DNA from: Adiantum capillus-veneris
Lineage: Eukaryota > Streptophyta > Polypodiopsida > Polypodiales > Pteridaceae
Direction of reading: 5' to 3'
Length of the DNA stretch: 64,000 bases
Assembly (NCBI GenBank): GCA_014529385.2
Contig: CM043962.1
Span: 88,687,180 to 88,751,179, forward strand
Below, piece after piece: positions 19,956-30,375 of the stretch (its first letter is position 1; each line of letters begins with the position of its first letter). Position numbers and translations under genes: made by a program. A model generated the notes under the pieces. That model had not been told where the DNA came from and did no database searches. It saw nothing but the letters and a program-made list of their open reading frames with translations.

Positions 19956-21555
19956 ATGAGGTCAGCACCCACATTTACGTATGGCCAGGAGATAGTGGAG
20001 TACACAGATGCATACACTTACCTTGGGGCAGCAGAGACTAGACTAACGAGAGCTTATGCTGCCTTGGGAGGATTGGAGAGGATGTGTTCGCAGATTTAGT
20101 TTCAGGACCCACCGCGAACAAAACTCTGGCTTTTTGACATTGTAGTGGCTTCAGCTATGCTTTATGGAGTTCAGATATGGGGACCCTGAGTGGACCACCA
20201 TGGCAGATCTGGCAGCACGGATGTATGGAGAGGCCTCTGGTCTCTATGATTTCTCGGATGATTCGGGCTAAAGCCTCAGTGCCGCATGAGATTATCCGAG
20301 GCGAGCTAGCCGCCCCACCGCTCGTACTCGAGGCATTGACTAGATCAGTATCCTTTATACATAGTGTATGGGACCTCCCTAGAGACAGATACGCTCGTCT
20401 GGCCTTGGAGTCATCCCGACAGCTAGCATTGCAGGGTGACACAACATGTTGGTGTGGGCAGATGACATCATGGTTTCAATCACATGGTTTCAGCATGGAT
20501 AGATTGCCTCTGTTCCAGTACTCCTTGGATGCACCCTCTCACACGAGCAGAGATCACCAGACTTATACGTGAGGATCTGATTCAGCTAGATACCAGGAGC
20601 ACATGGATATAGTCGGCACAGGAGTTGGGTACGAAGATGGCTTTCTATAGAGAGCATCTCCTCGAACTCACGGAGGACGGTTTTGTGACTAGGTGTGCAT
20701 ACATGGATACACACTTATCTCATGAGATACGATGTGCTATTGGGCAAATACGCACATCCTCACATCAGCTTCAGATTGAGACTAGCCGATTTCGAGGGGT
20801 ACCAGCAGAGGCTAGGATATGTCATTTATGTCGCCTAGAGCCAGAGACACAGCTGCACTACACATGTCACTGCCCGGTATACTATGAGATACGAGGCCAC
20901 TTCCACTGTCTGTTCAGAGAGGGTTTTGGACCATTTTCTAGAGTCATGAGATACAAAGATCAGAGATGTCTTGGATTGTTTCTACTATAGAGCTGCGCAG
21001 ACATAGAGAGAGCTTGCCGAGGACTTCACGGGAGAGCCAGTCTCAGAGACGGATCACAAATTTCTTTACACCAGCCAAGGGACAGCCAGAGGAGCAGTCA
21101 TCACAACACATCTTAGATCCCACCCATACCAAAGATACGTGGATCGAATGAGCCATTGAGCGAGGTAGATCCCGGCGCCAACGACCACGGGGGGCCTCAC
21201 ATCAATCGACGGAGGTGGAAGGAGAGGATCCATACCATCCTAGCTCTACATGCGAGAGGACCAGTCAGAGTATTGACCATGGAGGATATTGATGAGATTC
21301 GGCAGTGACCGATGAGAGATCTCATCTGACGATTTGTATCTCATTTGATCCATCTTTGTTTCAGCTTTGTATTAGCTAATCCATTATATCAGCTCTCACC
21401 CAATCACCCTCCTCACCTATTTCGTTGCAGTTTCAGTCTTTCAGCTCTTTGTACTTTTTGTACTCAGGCACTGTATGAGATTCACCAATTGTAACTTTTG
21501 GTCTCATAGGTCACTTTGGCCTCTTCAAAACATTAATATAACATTTCATTTCATT

Positions 21556-21558
<3 letters not shown>
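19956..21558 (+). mobile_element. LINE copy 1, 5'-truncated
   Basis: It starts just after a short TCTCTCTC run, within the RT (GGTCAGCACCC, collinear with 30,186 in copy 4), and runs through the C-terminal domain to a 3' end in ATTTCATTTCATTTCAT, which abuts a 66-bp (TC)n tract. Relative to copy 4 it lacks about 40 bp near 20,020. Many stops make it inactive. Confidence 0.8.
20155..20990 (+). pseudogene. LINE ORF2 C-terminal region with zf-RVT finger (copy 1)
   Basis: The stretch 20,177-20,572 encodes the post-RT region (RAKASVPHEIIRGELAAPPL, then DTTCWCGQMTSWFQSHGF), and 20,625-20,990 continues with TKMAFYREHLLELTEDGF. It ends in a zf-RVT-like zinc finger: ICHLCRLEPETQLHYTCHC, followed by PVYYEIRGHFHCLF. 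This finger lies C-terminal to RT in many LINE ORF2 proteins. The two pieces are in different frames. Confidence 0.75.

Positions 21559-21624
<66 letters not shown>
21559..21624. repeat. (TC)n microsatellite at LINE copy 1 3' end
   Basis: 66 bp of pure TC directly joined to the LINE tail. Confidence 0.98.
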
Positions 21625-21627
<3 letters not shown>

Positions 21628-21669
21628 GGCTAGATCTTTAAGGTCTCTTGGGATAGTTTCCTACGACGA

Positions 21670-21674
<5 letters not shown>

Positions 21675-21716
<42 letters not shown>
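21675..21716. repeat. (CT)n microsatellite
   Basis: 42 bp of pure CT, separated from the previous tract by a 50-bp unique segment (GATCTTTAAGGTCTCTTGGG) and directly joined to the partial LTR at 21,717. Confidence 0.98.
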
Positions 21717-21717
<1 letters not shown>

Positions 21718-21948
21718 ACAAACTTGGACAGGCCAAGTCTAGAATGTGTTGCAACACGAGAGAATCACTTAAAATACTTCAGAGCCTTAAAATCACTGTT
21801 CAATTTGGTCGACACAGCCCGACGTAGTTCCATGCCAAGAGAGATTGGCCCAAAGAGTGGCGCCCCTTTCGGTATTTCTTCTATATTAATCTTTGAACAA
21901 AGTACAACTCCCACAGGGTCCTAGCTCTCAGACTCTGCATCCAGATGC
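21717..21948 (-). repeat. Partial LTR (R-U5 part)
   Basis: It matches 23,648-23,878 with scattered differences (AACAAACTTGGAC..., GTCGACAC..CCCG, CAGACTCTGC.TCCAGATGCT). Similarity ends at about 21,948, where the gag-side interior begins. Confidence 0.8.
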
Positions 21949-22109
21949 TCTTGAAACATTAGTTTTATTCAAAATTTAAAATCATCTTCCAAAAAGTCTT
22001 ATTTCATAAATTCATAAAGCAAAATAATGCTAGTTCATCCATAATTTTCTATCTAAAATTTGATCTTGAACACGTATCGTCTCGTCCTACTGTCCTTGCA
22101 ATCTGCTAG

Positions 22110-23413
22110 TCATCCTGATCTTTGTTCCTCTTTGGGGCACCATGTAGCGATATGTCCTTGTTCTCCACATTCAAAACACTTTCCTGCTTTGAAATATTCA
22201 TCTCTCTGATCTTCTGTCTGTGAAGGTCGTCTATCTTTTTGTCGATTGTTTCTGCTATGACTTGTTGAAGGTTCATCTGATGGGTAAGTCAAGTTACCTG
22301 AATGTATAGCAAATCTCCCCTTTGCATGTCCCATCAACCGTTGTATAGACTCGGACTTTCTTTCAAGACAGTAGTCTCGAATTTCTTTGGAAGTCCACAA
22401 CAAAATTGCTCAATTTGCTCCTTAAAACTGATCTTCTTAAAGGATGAAACAGGTAGGAAAAGTTTCCCAAAATCTTTCACAGTAAGAATCCAAAGATTCT
22501 GTCTTGATCATTCGAATATGGTTCCAGTCAGTAATCACGTCTGGTTTGTATTCTTGTGTGAGCCATAAAGAAATAAAGAGTTTCTTAAATTTCAACCACT
22601 TTGTCGGCGCTTGTTTCCTTAACAAAAGAGTGGACCACCATGTCCGTGCATTGCCTTTCAGAAAGGATGCCGCCCATTTCATCTTGGAGTGCTCTGTATA
22701 GCGGCCTCCAGAAAATGCTATGTCAAACTGTTGGACAAAGGTTTAAGTCTTTGGAGCATCTCGAAACCCTGAAAAGTGCTCAAACTTTACTACCTGTCCT
22801 CCGTCTTTGAATTCTTTGGGCTTTTTTTCCTTGTCGTCGAGGAAATCATATTGATTGGCTTTGTAAAAGTGCTTTCTTTTTGCATAAAACATATGATCTT
22901 TCCGTCGTTTCTTACCCTTTCTGTCCTCATCACTCAAGTCAAAAGTAGATGAGTTGTCCGAGCTATCAGAAGAAGATGAGGACGAACCGGGCAATCCTTC
23001 GAAGCGTACAGGCTTCTTCTGCTTTTTGGCATTTTCAAAAGTGGATCTTTGGCCTAAGTAACCGGGAAAATCACTTCCCTTGTTTACGTTTCTTCAGTTG
23101 CTTTTTTGACGGCTTCTTCGTGTCCAGAAGCAAGCTGATCGATTTGGGTTTGGACCGCATCATGGAGTTCTTCTTCAGTAAACATTCTCGGAGTAGGAGG
23201 CTTCTTGATTGCCGGTTTGATTGGTGGCTCTGTGGCTTTCTGCCATTGAGTATGCACTTCAGCCATCGACTGCGAGGTCAAAATTTTTGCAAATTGGGGA
23301 TCTTTAGCAAACTAAAGCATCTACTTTGTGCACTCGTCAACCTGCTGTTAACGTTGCATCTCCAAGAGTTTATATTGTGTGGGCCGAGGTGGCCTGTACT
23401 CGTTCTCTGCTAA
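22110..23413 (-). pseudogene. Retrotransposon gag with CCHC zinc knuckle
   Basis: Reading downward: an N-terminal basic/acidic region (23,084-23,281, MFTEEELHDAVQTQIDQLAS), a Ser/Asp-rich linker (22,743-22,994), the retrotransposon gag domain (22,437-22,682, MKWAASFLKGNARTWWS, LDSYCERFWETF), and a zinc knuckle CFECGEQGHIATWC near 22,130-22,180. Gag forms the virus-like particle and the knuckle binds RNA. The parts are in different frames with stops between them, so the protein is not made intact. Confidence 0.8.
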
Positions 23414-23625
23414 GTCGCTTAAATTTTCCGTATTGCCTTCTCGCGCCTCAGCGATGGTGGCAGAAGAGGTCAACTAATTCTTTTCGGAATCCATATGTAA
23501 TGTGGGATTCTTTATGGCTTTATGCCCTGTAAGACAGAGCGATAAAGACAGGAGCGCACCCGATGTGTGATGTATGAAGGATGTCCGCTCTTTGATAGGA
23601 CCTGTATGCTTTGAGAAAAGCACAT

Positions 23626-23645
23626 GCCTGATGCGCTGATACCAT
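23626..23645 (-). promoter_or_regulatory. Primer-binding site, initiator tRNA-Met (minus strand)
   Basis: On the minus strand ATGGTATCAGCGCATC directly follows the LTR end GTTTGTTAC. It matches the initiator tRNA-Met type with one change (AGCGC for AGAGC). Confidence 0.8.
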
Positions 23646-24178
23646 GTAACAAACTTGGACACCCTAAGTCTCACGACACGAGAGAGAATCACTTAAAATA
23701 CTTCACAACTTTAAAATCACAGTTCAATTTGGTCGACACGGCCCGGTGTAGTTCCGTGCCGAGAGAGATTGGCCCCAAAGACTCGTGCCCCTTTCGGCAT
23801 TTCTTTTATATTAACCTTTCAGCAAAGTACAACTCATGCAGGGTCCTTTCTCTCAGACTCTGCGTCCAGATGCTCTGAGAAGTGAGGCCCTTAGGGCTCT
23901 TTTATTCTTACAAGAGATGCCCCAAAAAAAGAGCCCCAAAAGCTGTTTATTCCAAAAGCAATAAACTCAAAAGCATCTTGTCCAAAAACTACCCAAAAAG
24001 CAGTCAGCGTAATTTGAAGAAATCCGTATAGCCTGCCACGTCAGCAGCTGTCATCGCAAAACGCAGAAGTTCGTATTGTCTGCCACGTCAGCATGCCAAC
24101 GCAAATCACGGAAATCTGTACTACCTGTTGCCACGTCATCTGTCCGTCCGCACTGTCTGCTACCACGTCATCAGTTTG

Positions 24179-24181
<3 letters not shown>
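23646..24181 (-). repeat. 5' LTR of gag-only element
   Basis: On the minus strand it ends at the PBS (GTTTGTTACA). Its outer U3 side contains four or five spaced CACGTCA motifs (on plus: GCCACGTCAGC, ACCACGTCATC), which resemble bZIP-type G-box/C-box sites. The outer end joins a TC tract at 24,182. Confidence 0.7.

Positions 24182-24239
<58 letters not shown>
24182..24239. repeat. (CT)n microsatellite between LTR element and LINE copy 2
   Basis: 58 bp of pure CT. Confidence 0.98.
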
Positions 24240-24242
<3 letters not shown>

Positions 24243-24704
24243 AGACACATCACAGACTTCTTTAGAGCAGACACTGGACACCCAGAGGACCTACTACCAC
24301 AGCAGATCTTGTCGCCTCACACCAAAGGCACACTGATCGACCGATCGACTGAGTTGGGGAGATCCAGACGCCCACGACTACGGAGGACTACACAGCATCG
24401 ACGAAGGTTACAATCAGAGGTTTCAGATCACTTTGGCCAGACATGCACGACGCTTGGTCAGATTGCTGACCATGGAGGAGATTGATGAGATCCGCCAGCG
24501 ACCAATGTTGGGTCTCTTATGACTTGTGATTTAGCTATCCTGGCTGGCTGCTTATTTCTCACTTGCTAGCTTAGGAGTTCATTTCATCTCATAGTATTTC
24601 ATTTTATTACTCTGACTTTGTATCAGATCCACCACATTGTAACGCTCTGGTCTCATAGGTCATTTTGGCCTTTTGAAGACGTTAATATAACATTTCATTT
24701 CATT

Positions 24705-24707
<3 letters not shown>
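24240..24707 (+). mobile_element. LINE copy 2, 3' fragment
   Basis: It begins abruptly after the CT tract with GAGACACATCACAGACTTC, collinear with 31,322 in copy 4. It continues through ACCATGGAGGAGATTGATGA to the shared 3' end TTAATATAACATTTCATTTC. The next base starts another TC tract. Confidence 0.85.

Positions 24708-24778
<71 letters not shown>
24708..24778. repeat. (TC)n microsatellite between LINE copies 2 and 3
   Basis: About 70 bp of pure TC, joined directly to LINE sequence on both sides. Confidence 0.98.
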
Positions 24779-24781
<3 letters not shown>

Positions 24782-26227
24782 GCTTTTTGACATCGGTGGC
24801 TTACGTGTTGCTCTATGGAGTTCAGATATGGGGGCCCTCTTTGGACCATCATGGGAGGTTGGGTCGCACTGATGGATGGAGAGACATGGAGAAGCCTCTG
24901 GTTTCTATGTTCTCGCGTCTTATTAGAGCCAAGGCTTCAATACCACATGACATTATTTGAGCAGAGCTAGCTGCACCCCCACTAGTGGTTGAGGCGCTCA
25001 CCAGATCAGTCTCTTTTATACACCGCTTATGGGACCTCCCCAGAGATAGATATGCCCACCTAGCACTTGAGTCCTCTTGACAATTAGCTATGCAGGGAGA
25101 TACAACATGATGGTATGGAGAGATGACATCATTGGTTTCAAGGGCGTGGGTTTAGCATGGACAAATTGCCCCCTTTCCAATACTCATTGGATGCCCCATC
25201 TCTGGCTCTTACTCAGTCCGGGATCACCAGGCTCATCCTCCGAGACTTGACTCAGCTAGATATCAAGAGGACTTGGATACAGCCGGCGCATGAACTGGGC
25301 ATGAAGATGGCTTTCTATAGAGAGCATCTTCTCCTGCTTATTGAGGATGGTTTTGTGACGAGGCCCAGATACATGGACACCAACTTACCTCATGGGATAC
25401 AATGCGCTATTGGCCAGATATGCACATCTTAACACCAGCTTCGGGTCGAGACTAGTAGATACAACGGAGTACCAACAGAGGCCAGGACATGTCCCCTATG
25501 TCACATGGAGCCAGAGACAGAGTTGCACTACACATGTCATTGCCCAGTTTACTATGAGATACGAGGCCGCTTTCATTGCCTGTTCAGAGAGGGCTTTGGA
25601 CCACTCTCTAGAGTCATGGGGTATGCGGATCAGAGATGTCTGGGACTGTTTTTGCTCGAGCTTTGCAGACACATAGAGAGAGCTGGATGAGAGGAGAGGC
25701 TAGCTAGTCTCAAAGACGGATCACAGACTTCTTTAGAGCGTGCATTGGGTAGCCGGAGGAGCAGCTACCGCAACAGAGCTCACATTCTCTTTATACCAGA
25801 TTCACGTTGATCCTGAGCTAGGGAGATCCAGACGCCCACGATTGCGGAGGACTACATAGCATCGCCGGAGGCTGCATCAGAGGATTCAGGCCACTTTGGC
25901 CCGACATGTACGCCACCCGGTCAGACTACTGACCATGGAGGAGATTGGTGAGGTCCGCCAGCGAACCGTTGATGGATCTCTTGTGATTTAGCTCTTTTGA
26001 GGATTGTATACCCTGCTCATCTTGTACCACACACATACCCACAGTGTGTTATATTAGCCCTCATCCACTACTTTCACCCCTCCCTACTCAGATCCCACAC
26101 AGTTCCATTTCAGTACCTTTTCTTTTAATTTTTGGTACTCAGACATTGTAATAGATTCACCGTGTTGTAACTTTTTTGGTCTCATAGGTCATGTTGCCTT
26201 TTGAAGACGTTAATATAACGTTTCATT
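24779..26227 (+). mobile_element. LINE copy 3, 5'-truncated
   Basis: It begins after the TC tract with GTGGCTTTTTGACATCGGTG, collinear with 30,380 in copy 4, and ends TTAATATAACGTTTCATT before a short TCTCTCTC. It includes the post-RT domain, the zinc finger and the 3' UTR. Confidence 0.85.
25157..25690 (+). pseudogene. LINE ORF2 C-terminus with zf-RVT finger (copy 3)
   Basis: The stretch 25,157-25,432 (MDKLPPFQYSLDAPSLALT, KMAFYREHLLLLIEDGF) and 25,505-25,690 (MEPETELHYTCHCPVYYE, IRGRFHCLFREGFGP) give the same C-terminal region and zinc finger as copies 1 and 4. The first Cys pair of the finger falls in another frame (TCPLCHMEPE). Confidence 0.75.
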
Positions 26228-26248
26228 TCTCTCTCGTTGTTCTCAAAC

Positions 26249-27060
26249 ATGAGGAAGCAAAATGGCAAGAACGACCCTCTAGAGGATGCCATTCTAAAAT
26301 CCAAAGCAAAAATGCGTGAGACCATTAACAAGATTAAACGCAACCTCCTAGGCACAATAAAGACACTCGAAGAACACACGTTGGTCTAAGAAAGCACATA
26401 AACACACTTGAGGATCGTGTGACGGTTGGAGGAGATCGCGTTACTCAAGAAGGAACTTGCAGAGGTGCGATCACGAAACACACTCGAAGAGGGAGAGCTT
26501 CAACCCTCAGTAATTGAAGAACTCTAACACGATTAAAGAACAAGTGCGGGTCGTCAAAGAAGGAGAGGAGCAACGCACGTCGCAAAGAAATAACTACTTC
26601 TTGGGTGGATGTTATTACAAAGACCAACGGAAAGCGAACGAGGCCGAGAAATATATTGAGATCGCCAATAAAGGAAAAGGCAAAGAAACAACCCCCACAC
26701 CTACCATCATTAGCTTGACACTAGAAGAGGAGCAAAGGAGGTGTGTGCATGCCTTACATGTGAGGGTTTGTGGCCTCAAGGACCAAGATAATGTTGATGA
26801 AGAGGTTAAAGAACTCATGAGTATGATGGGGGTTTATGAGCCGACGCATAGGAGGGCTTGGAGAGTCGGTAATAAGCAAAGTGGAAGCAAGGGGGAAACC
26901 TCAAAGGAAAGGGCACTTATCCTTTGTTTCCCCTCCATGGAAGCGAAGGACTTTTTGAAGAAGAGACCAACACTTACGAAGACGGGTATCTTTCTTGGAG
27001 ATGACCTCATGCTCTTGTAGATTGCTCATATGCAAGAGGTAATACCGAATATTAGAGCGG
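26249..27060 (+). pseudogene. LINE ORF1 with RRM-like domain
   Basis: A possible start at 26,249 opens a helical basic stretch (KSKAKMRETINKIKRNLLGT) likely to form a coiled coil. A frame change follows, and 26,514-27,020 gives 168 residues ending in an RRM-like fold: HALHVRVCGLKDQDNVDEEV, ALILCFPSMEAKDFLKKR and KTGIFLGDDL. This matches the RNA-binding ORF1 protein of APE-type LINEs, which coats LINE RNA. Past the stop the frame reads on into EVIPNIRAAREKGKFLFTKM, the usual ORF1 end (LQ..R.ARREGK-like). Confidence 0.7.
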
Positions 27061-27145
27061 CAAGGGAAAAAGGTAAATTTCTTTTTACCAAGATGGAAGG
27101 ATGGTGATATTGGAGCGAAGCTCCGCATGATGTGCAAGACCTTTG

Positions 27146-27282
27146 GGACCACATTAAAGATGGCAGCATGGAATTGTAATGGGTCACTTTGTCTTGGTGT
27201 AGTGGGTCACATTAAAGACCTATGGGACCACATTAAAGATGGCATCATGGAATTGTAATGGGTCACTTTGTCTTGGTGTAGG
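27146..27282 (+). repeat. Tandem duplication of LINE ORF2 start
   Basis: The segment with GGACCACATTAAAGATGGCA and the start of ORF2 (MAAWNCNGSLCLGV-like) occurs twice about 76 bp apart. The second copy has ATC for AGC after the start codon. Confidence 0.85.
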
Positions 27283-27599
27283 GCATTTGAGGATAGCTTT
27301 ACAAGGAGAGACATCGTCTTTTACTCAGAGACACGCCAGGCACCGGGACATCTTATGCCACATGTAACTGCATATAGGTGGGAGAGAGCTTGTCAAGCAT
27401 AGACAAGATCAAAACACAGGGGCAGAGGATCAAAAGGAGTATGAGTCCTATTCAGAGAGGAGTTATAGCTGCTTGTGCACATTGTTCGGAGATATGAATA
27501 GGCTAGATACATGTGGGTGAGATTGAGGGCTGAGATAGGTATATGTTACTTTGCCCCAAGCACATAAAGTGTATGCTGCACCTAGGAGGACAGTCCAAA

Positions 27600-27872
27600 G
27601 TTACCCAGAATGCGGAACGGGAACGGGATCCCTCCGGAACATGGCAAAGCGGTCTGGAACGGGAACGACGCGGAACGGGAGGCATAAAAACACCAAATAA
27701 TACAATTTTTAGTTGTGTGTGATTGAATAGAAGTAGTATTAGAGTCCTTTGACTCTAATACTCACAAAAAACTTGATTTGAAGACCATTCAACCTTACTA
27801 TGGCAAACCTGTGTGGCGTGGACTTGAGAGCTTGAGATGGGAAGAGAGGGAGGGGGAGAGGGAGAGAGCTTG

Positions 27873-27941
<69 letters not shown>

Positions 27942-28225
27942 TAGACTTGAAAGCTTGAAAGAGGCTAGAGCTTGAGAGTTGAGACTCCAGAGTGTAGAGC
28001 TTGAGCCTTGGCCCTTGAAAGCTTGTGTGCATTGTGCAAGTAAGGGGTGGGAGGAGGGGCATTCAATAAGGGGGAGGCTCACAAGATAAAACACCCAAAT
28101 TTGAAAATCTACCCATTCCAAGCCGTTCTGAGTGTGCCGTTTCGGTATCACATGCTTGTCCGGAACGGTTTGCCGTTCCGGGCCATGAGTACTCCCCGGA
28201 ACGCCGTTCCGACGTTCCCTAGCTG
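27600..28225. mobile_element. hAT-like non-autonomous element inserted in LINE endonuclease
   Basis: About 0.6 kb of unrelated DNA splits the endonuclease. Both ends are rich in GGAACGGGAACG / CGTTCCG motifs in opposite orientation, with CAGAATGCGGAACGGG on the left and CGTTCCGACGTTCC then CTAGCTG on the right. A (GA)31 tract fills the centre. Similar TTCCG motifs lie in the hAT subterminal block near 2.9 kb. No clean 8-bp target duplication was found, so the boundaries and class are tentative. Confidence 0.5.
27878..27939. repeat. (GA)n microsatellite
   Basis: About 62 bp of pure GA inside the hAT-like insertion, opposite in strand sense to the TC tracts at LINE ends. Confidence 0.98.
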
Positions 28226-28800
28226 TGAGATGGTGCTCCCCGATAACAGTGGGACAGCCCGCTTTCTCCATATCCGACAAGGACATTTGGGAGTTTTCGA
28301 GGATGATGACGTCATTCTCTTGGGGGACTTTAATGCCTGCACGAGAAATCATCAGACATTTTTTATGATACCTCAGATGAGATACTAAGAGAGCTAGATT
28401 TCAGCGATATGGGGCTTGATAGACACTCACAGGATGAGTACACAGAGTACGGGAGATATCTGATGGAGGTGGGGCCTCACTTGGACTGGCCATACTTAAT
28501 GGCCTACAGCAATTTCCCGCAGCAAGTGGGTTTACTTGCTTCCCACATAGACATGGAGCTAGCACAGTGGATTATTCCATGGCTCAGCCGAGCTTATCCC
28601 ATATATACAGGATTTCATAGATGGACCCTAACCCATTGGCATAGCAGTAGATCATGCTCTCTTGACATGGACCAGATCCTTTCAGTTCACTACTACCCAC
28701 CAGCAGCCACGATGTGCAGCACCTACTCGATATATTTTTACCTTACAGACTTATTGTGTTTACGTTGATGGGATTTACGGACGCTTAATGCACTGAGGAG

Positions 28801-30354
28801 CCGGGCCGCCCTCTAGATGAGCTCACTCACATATTGACAAAGACTTTGCGTGATGCAGTACGAGAGGCATACTCTCACACTCAGCCTAAGCAGAGACATA
28901 GTATGCCCCAATATAGCTGGGACGATGAGGAGTGTAGAGACATGAGAGCACGGCTCCATAGAGAGGTACTATTGGGAGTCATCCGATGCCAAATGCGACA
29001 AAAGAAGCGGGCTTTCTTGGCTCAGTTAGAGCACGATGTTTACTAGCTATTCTTGAGTCGGGACTCAAAGGAGGCATGGAGACTCTTCCATGAGCACTCA
29101 TCTCCTCGTGGAGGTATGGGGTTAGTATGCGAAATCTTTGTACACGGTTCTTGGATAGCCACCGCTTCTAGACCCCCTAGAGCCATGCCCACATACTTGT
29201 GATTTCTTTGTTGTAGAGATGGCAAGGAAATCCATTGACAAGATGAGGGCTGAGAGAGCTTATGATCATGAGGGCTTAGTAGCAGAGCATTTTATACATG
29301 CTAGGGATATGCTTGCAGAGCTTCTAGCAATGATGTTCAACCGTGGAATGTGTGAGGGTCTACCCAACACTTGGAGCTTGTCTACTATAGTGCCTATCCT
29401 CAGGGCAGGGGACCCTACGGAGCCTTGAACTATCGTACTATTATGATTGGGCACACATTGGTACAATTCTATGCAACCATTCTTGAGCAGCAGTTGAGCA
29501 GATGGTCACATAGAGCAGCCATGCGAGCAGTGGGACATGCAGGTTTTAGGCAGGGGTTTTCTACTCTTGATCACATTCTGACGCTTAGAGCTATTCTTGA
29601 GGAGGGTAGATCACATGGGGGGAGGATTTATTGTAGCTTTGTGGATTTTTGCAAGCATTTGACATAATGCCTAGAGATAGGGGTACTCACAGAGCTGATT
29701 TGGGGAATTATGGCACTCTATAGGTCAGTGAGAGGACAGGTTCGCACCCAGAGGGTTTATCTGATGTAGTTCACTCCACTATTGGGGTGAAGCAGAGATG
29801 CCCGCTATATCCGATGCTCCTTCGCATGTATGTGGATGAGGTTTCTGATTACATTTAGAGGGGAGGTGATAGAGGAGCTCAGTTGACTAGGACGTGGATT
29901 CCGTTGTTTTTATATGCTGTTGATATTGTGCTGTCTATTTGGTATGTATGTGGATGAGGTTTCTGACTACATTGAGAGCGATGGTGATAGAGGTGCACAG
30001 TTGGTAGGGACATGGATTCCACTATTGTTATATGCTGATGATATTGTGCTGATCTCCGACTCTCCGGAGGGGATGCAACGTCACTTGGATGCTTTGTATA
30101 GGTTTGCCCACGAAAGTGGTTTGTCTGTCAACCTTGGTAAAACCAAGGTTATGGTGTTTAATACCACCCCACAGTGGATCAGGAGGTCAGCACCTACATT
30201 CACATACGGCCAGGAGACAGTGGAGTATACAGATGCTTACACCTACCTTGGAGTGGTTTTTAGTGGACCAGCATTTTCATTGAGGAGAGCAGCAGAGACC
30301 AGATTGACTAGAGCCCCTGCAGCGTTGGGTAGATTGGAGAGGATGTGTCCGTAG
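28801..30354 (+). pseudogene. LINE ORF2 reverse transcriptase
   Basis: Segments follow in order: a pre-RT region (SWDDEECRDMRARLHREVLL), EGLPNTWSLSTIVPIL (motif 1 region), NYRTIMIGHTLVQFYATILE, GHAGFRQGFSTLDHI (motif 2-like), YCSFVDFCK with the motif A Asp, then LLYADDIVLISDS at about 30,028-30,066 (motif C, intact YADD), GLSVNLGKTKVMVF, and YTYLGVVFSG (motif E). It synthesises cDNA at the nicked target. The palm region around YADD is duplicated (29.82-30.05 kb), and several stops interrupt the frame. Confidence 0.85.
29823..30053 (+). repeat. Tandem duplication of LINE RT motif C region
   Basis: Two copies of about 110 bp (29,823-29,932 and 29,941-30,053) both read MYVDEVSDYI...TWIPL.LYA.DIVL. 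The first has YAVD where the second has YADD, and stops (TAG) where the second is open. Confidence 0.85.
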
Positions 30355-30375
30355 GTTCAGTTTCAAGAGCCTCGG

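Larger units (their letters stand above)
21717..24181 (-). mobile_element. Gag-only LTR retrotransposon with partial second LTR
   Basis: On the minus strand: a complete LTR (24,181-23,646), an initiator tRNA-Met PBS, a gag region, then a partial LTR (about 21,948-21,717) holding only the end distal to U3. Pol, polypurine tract and U3 are missing, so the element is a deletion derivative that cannot move by itself. Both outer ends abut TC tracts, which suggests insertion into a TC microsatellite. Confidence 0.75.
27163..28760 (+). pseudogene. LINE ORF2 apurinic-type endonuclease, interrupted
   Basis: ORF2 opens with WNCNGSL (the conserved WN motif of APE endonucleases), continues with FYSETRQAPG (SETR catalytic Glu motif), and YMWVRLRAEIGICYFAP just before a foreign insertion at about 27.6-28.2 kb. 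It resumes with DDDVILLGDFNACTRNHQ, holding the catalytic GDFNA motif, and ends near VDHALLTW, the SDH-type active-site motif. This endonuclease nicks target DNA to prime reverse transcription. Frameshifts and the insertion inactivate it. Confidence 0.8.

Noticed and set aside
24041-24274. Minus-strand ORF rich in Arg-Glu (RERERE)
   Set aside because: Translation of the TC microsatellite; no coding evidence.
27600-28225. Exact 8-bp target duplication for the hAT-like insertion
   Set aside because: Flanking octamers (AAGTTACC and TGAGATGG) do not match in any tested alignment.
27739-28352. Minus-strand ORFs with long Leu-Ser runs, up to 184 codons
   Set aside because: They read through the (GA)n tract and antisense LINE/hAT-like sequence; no domain.
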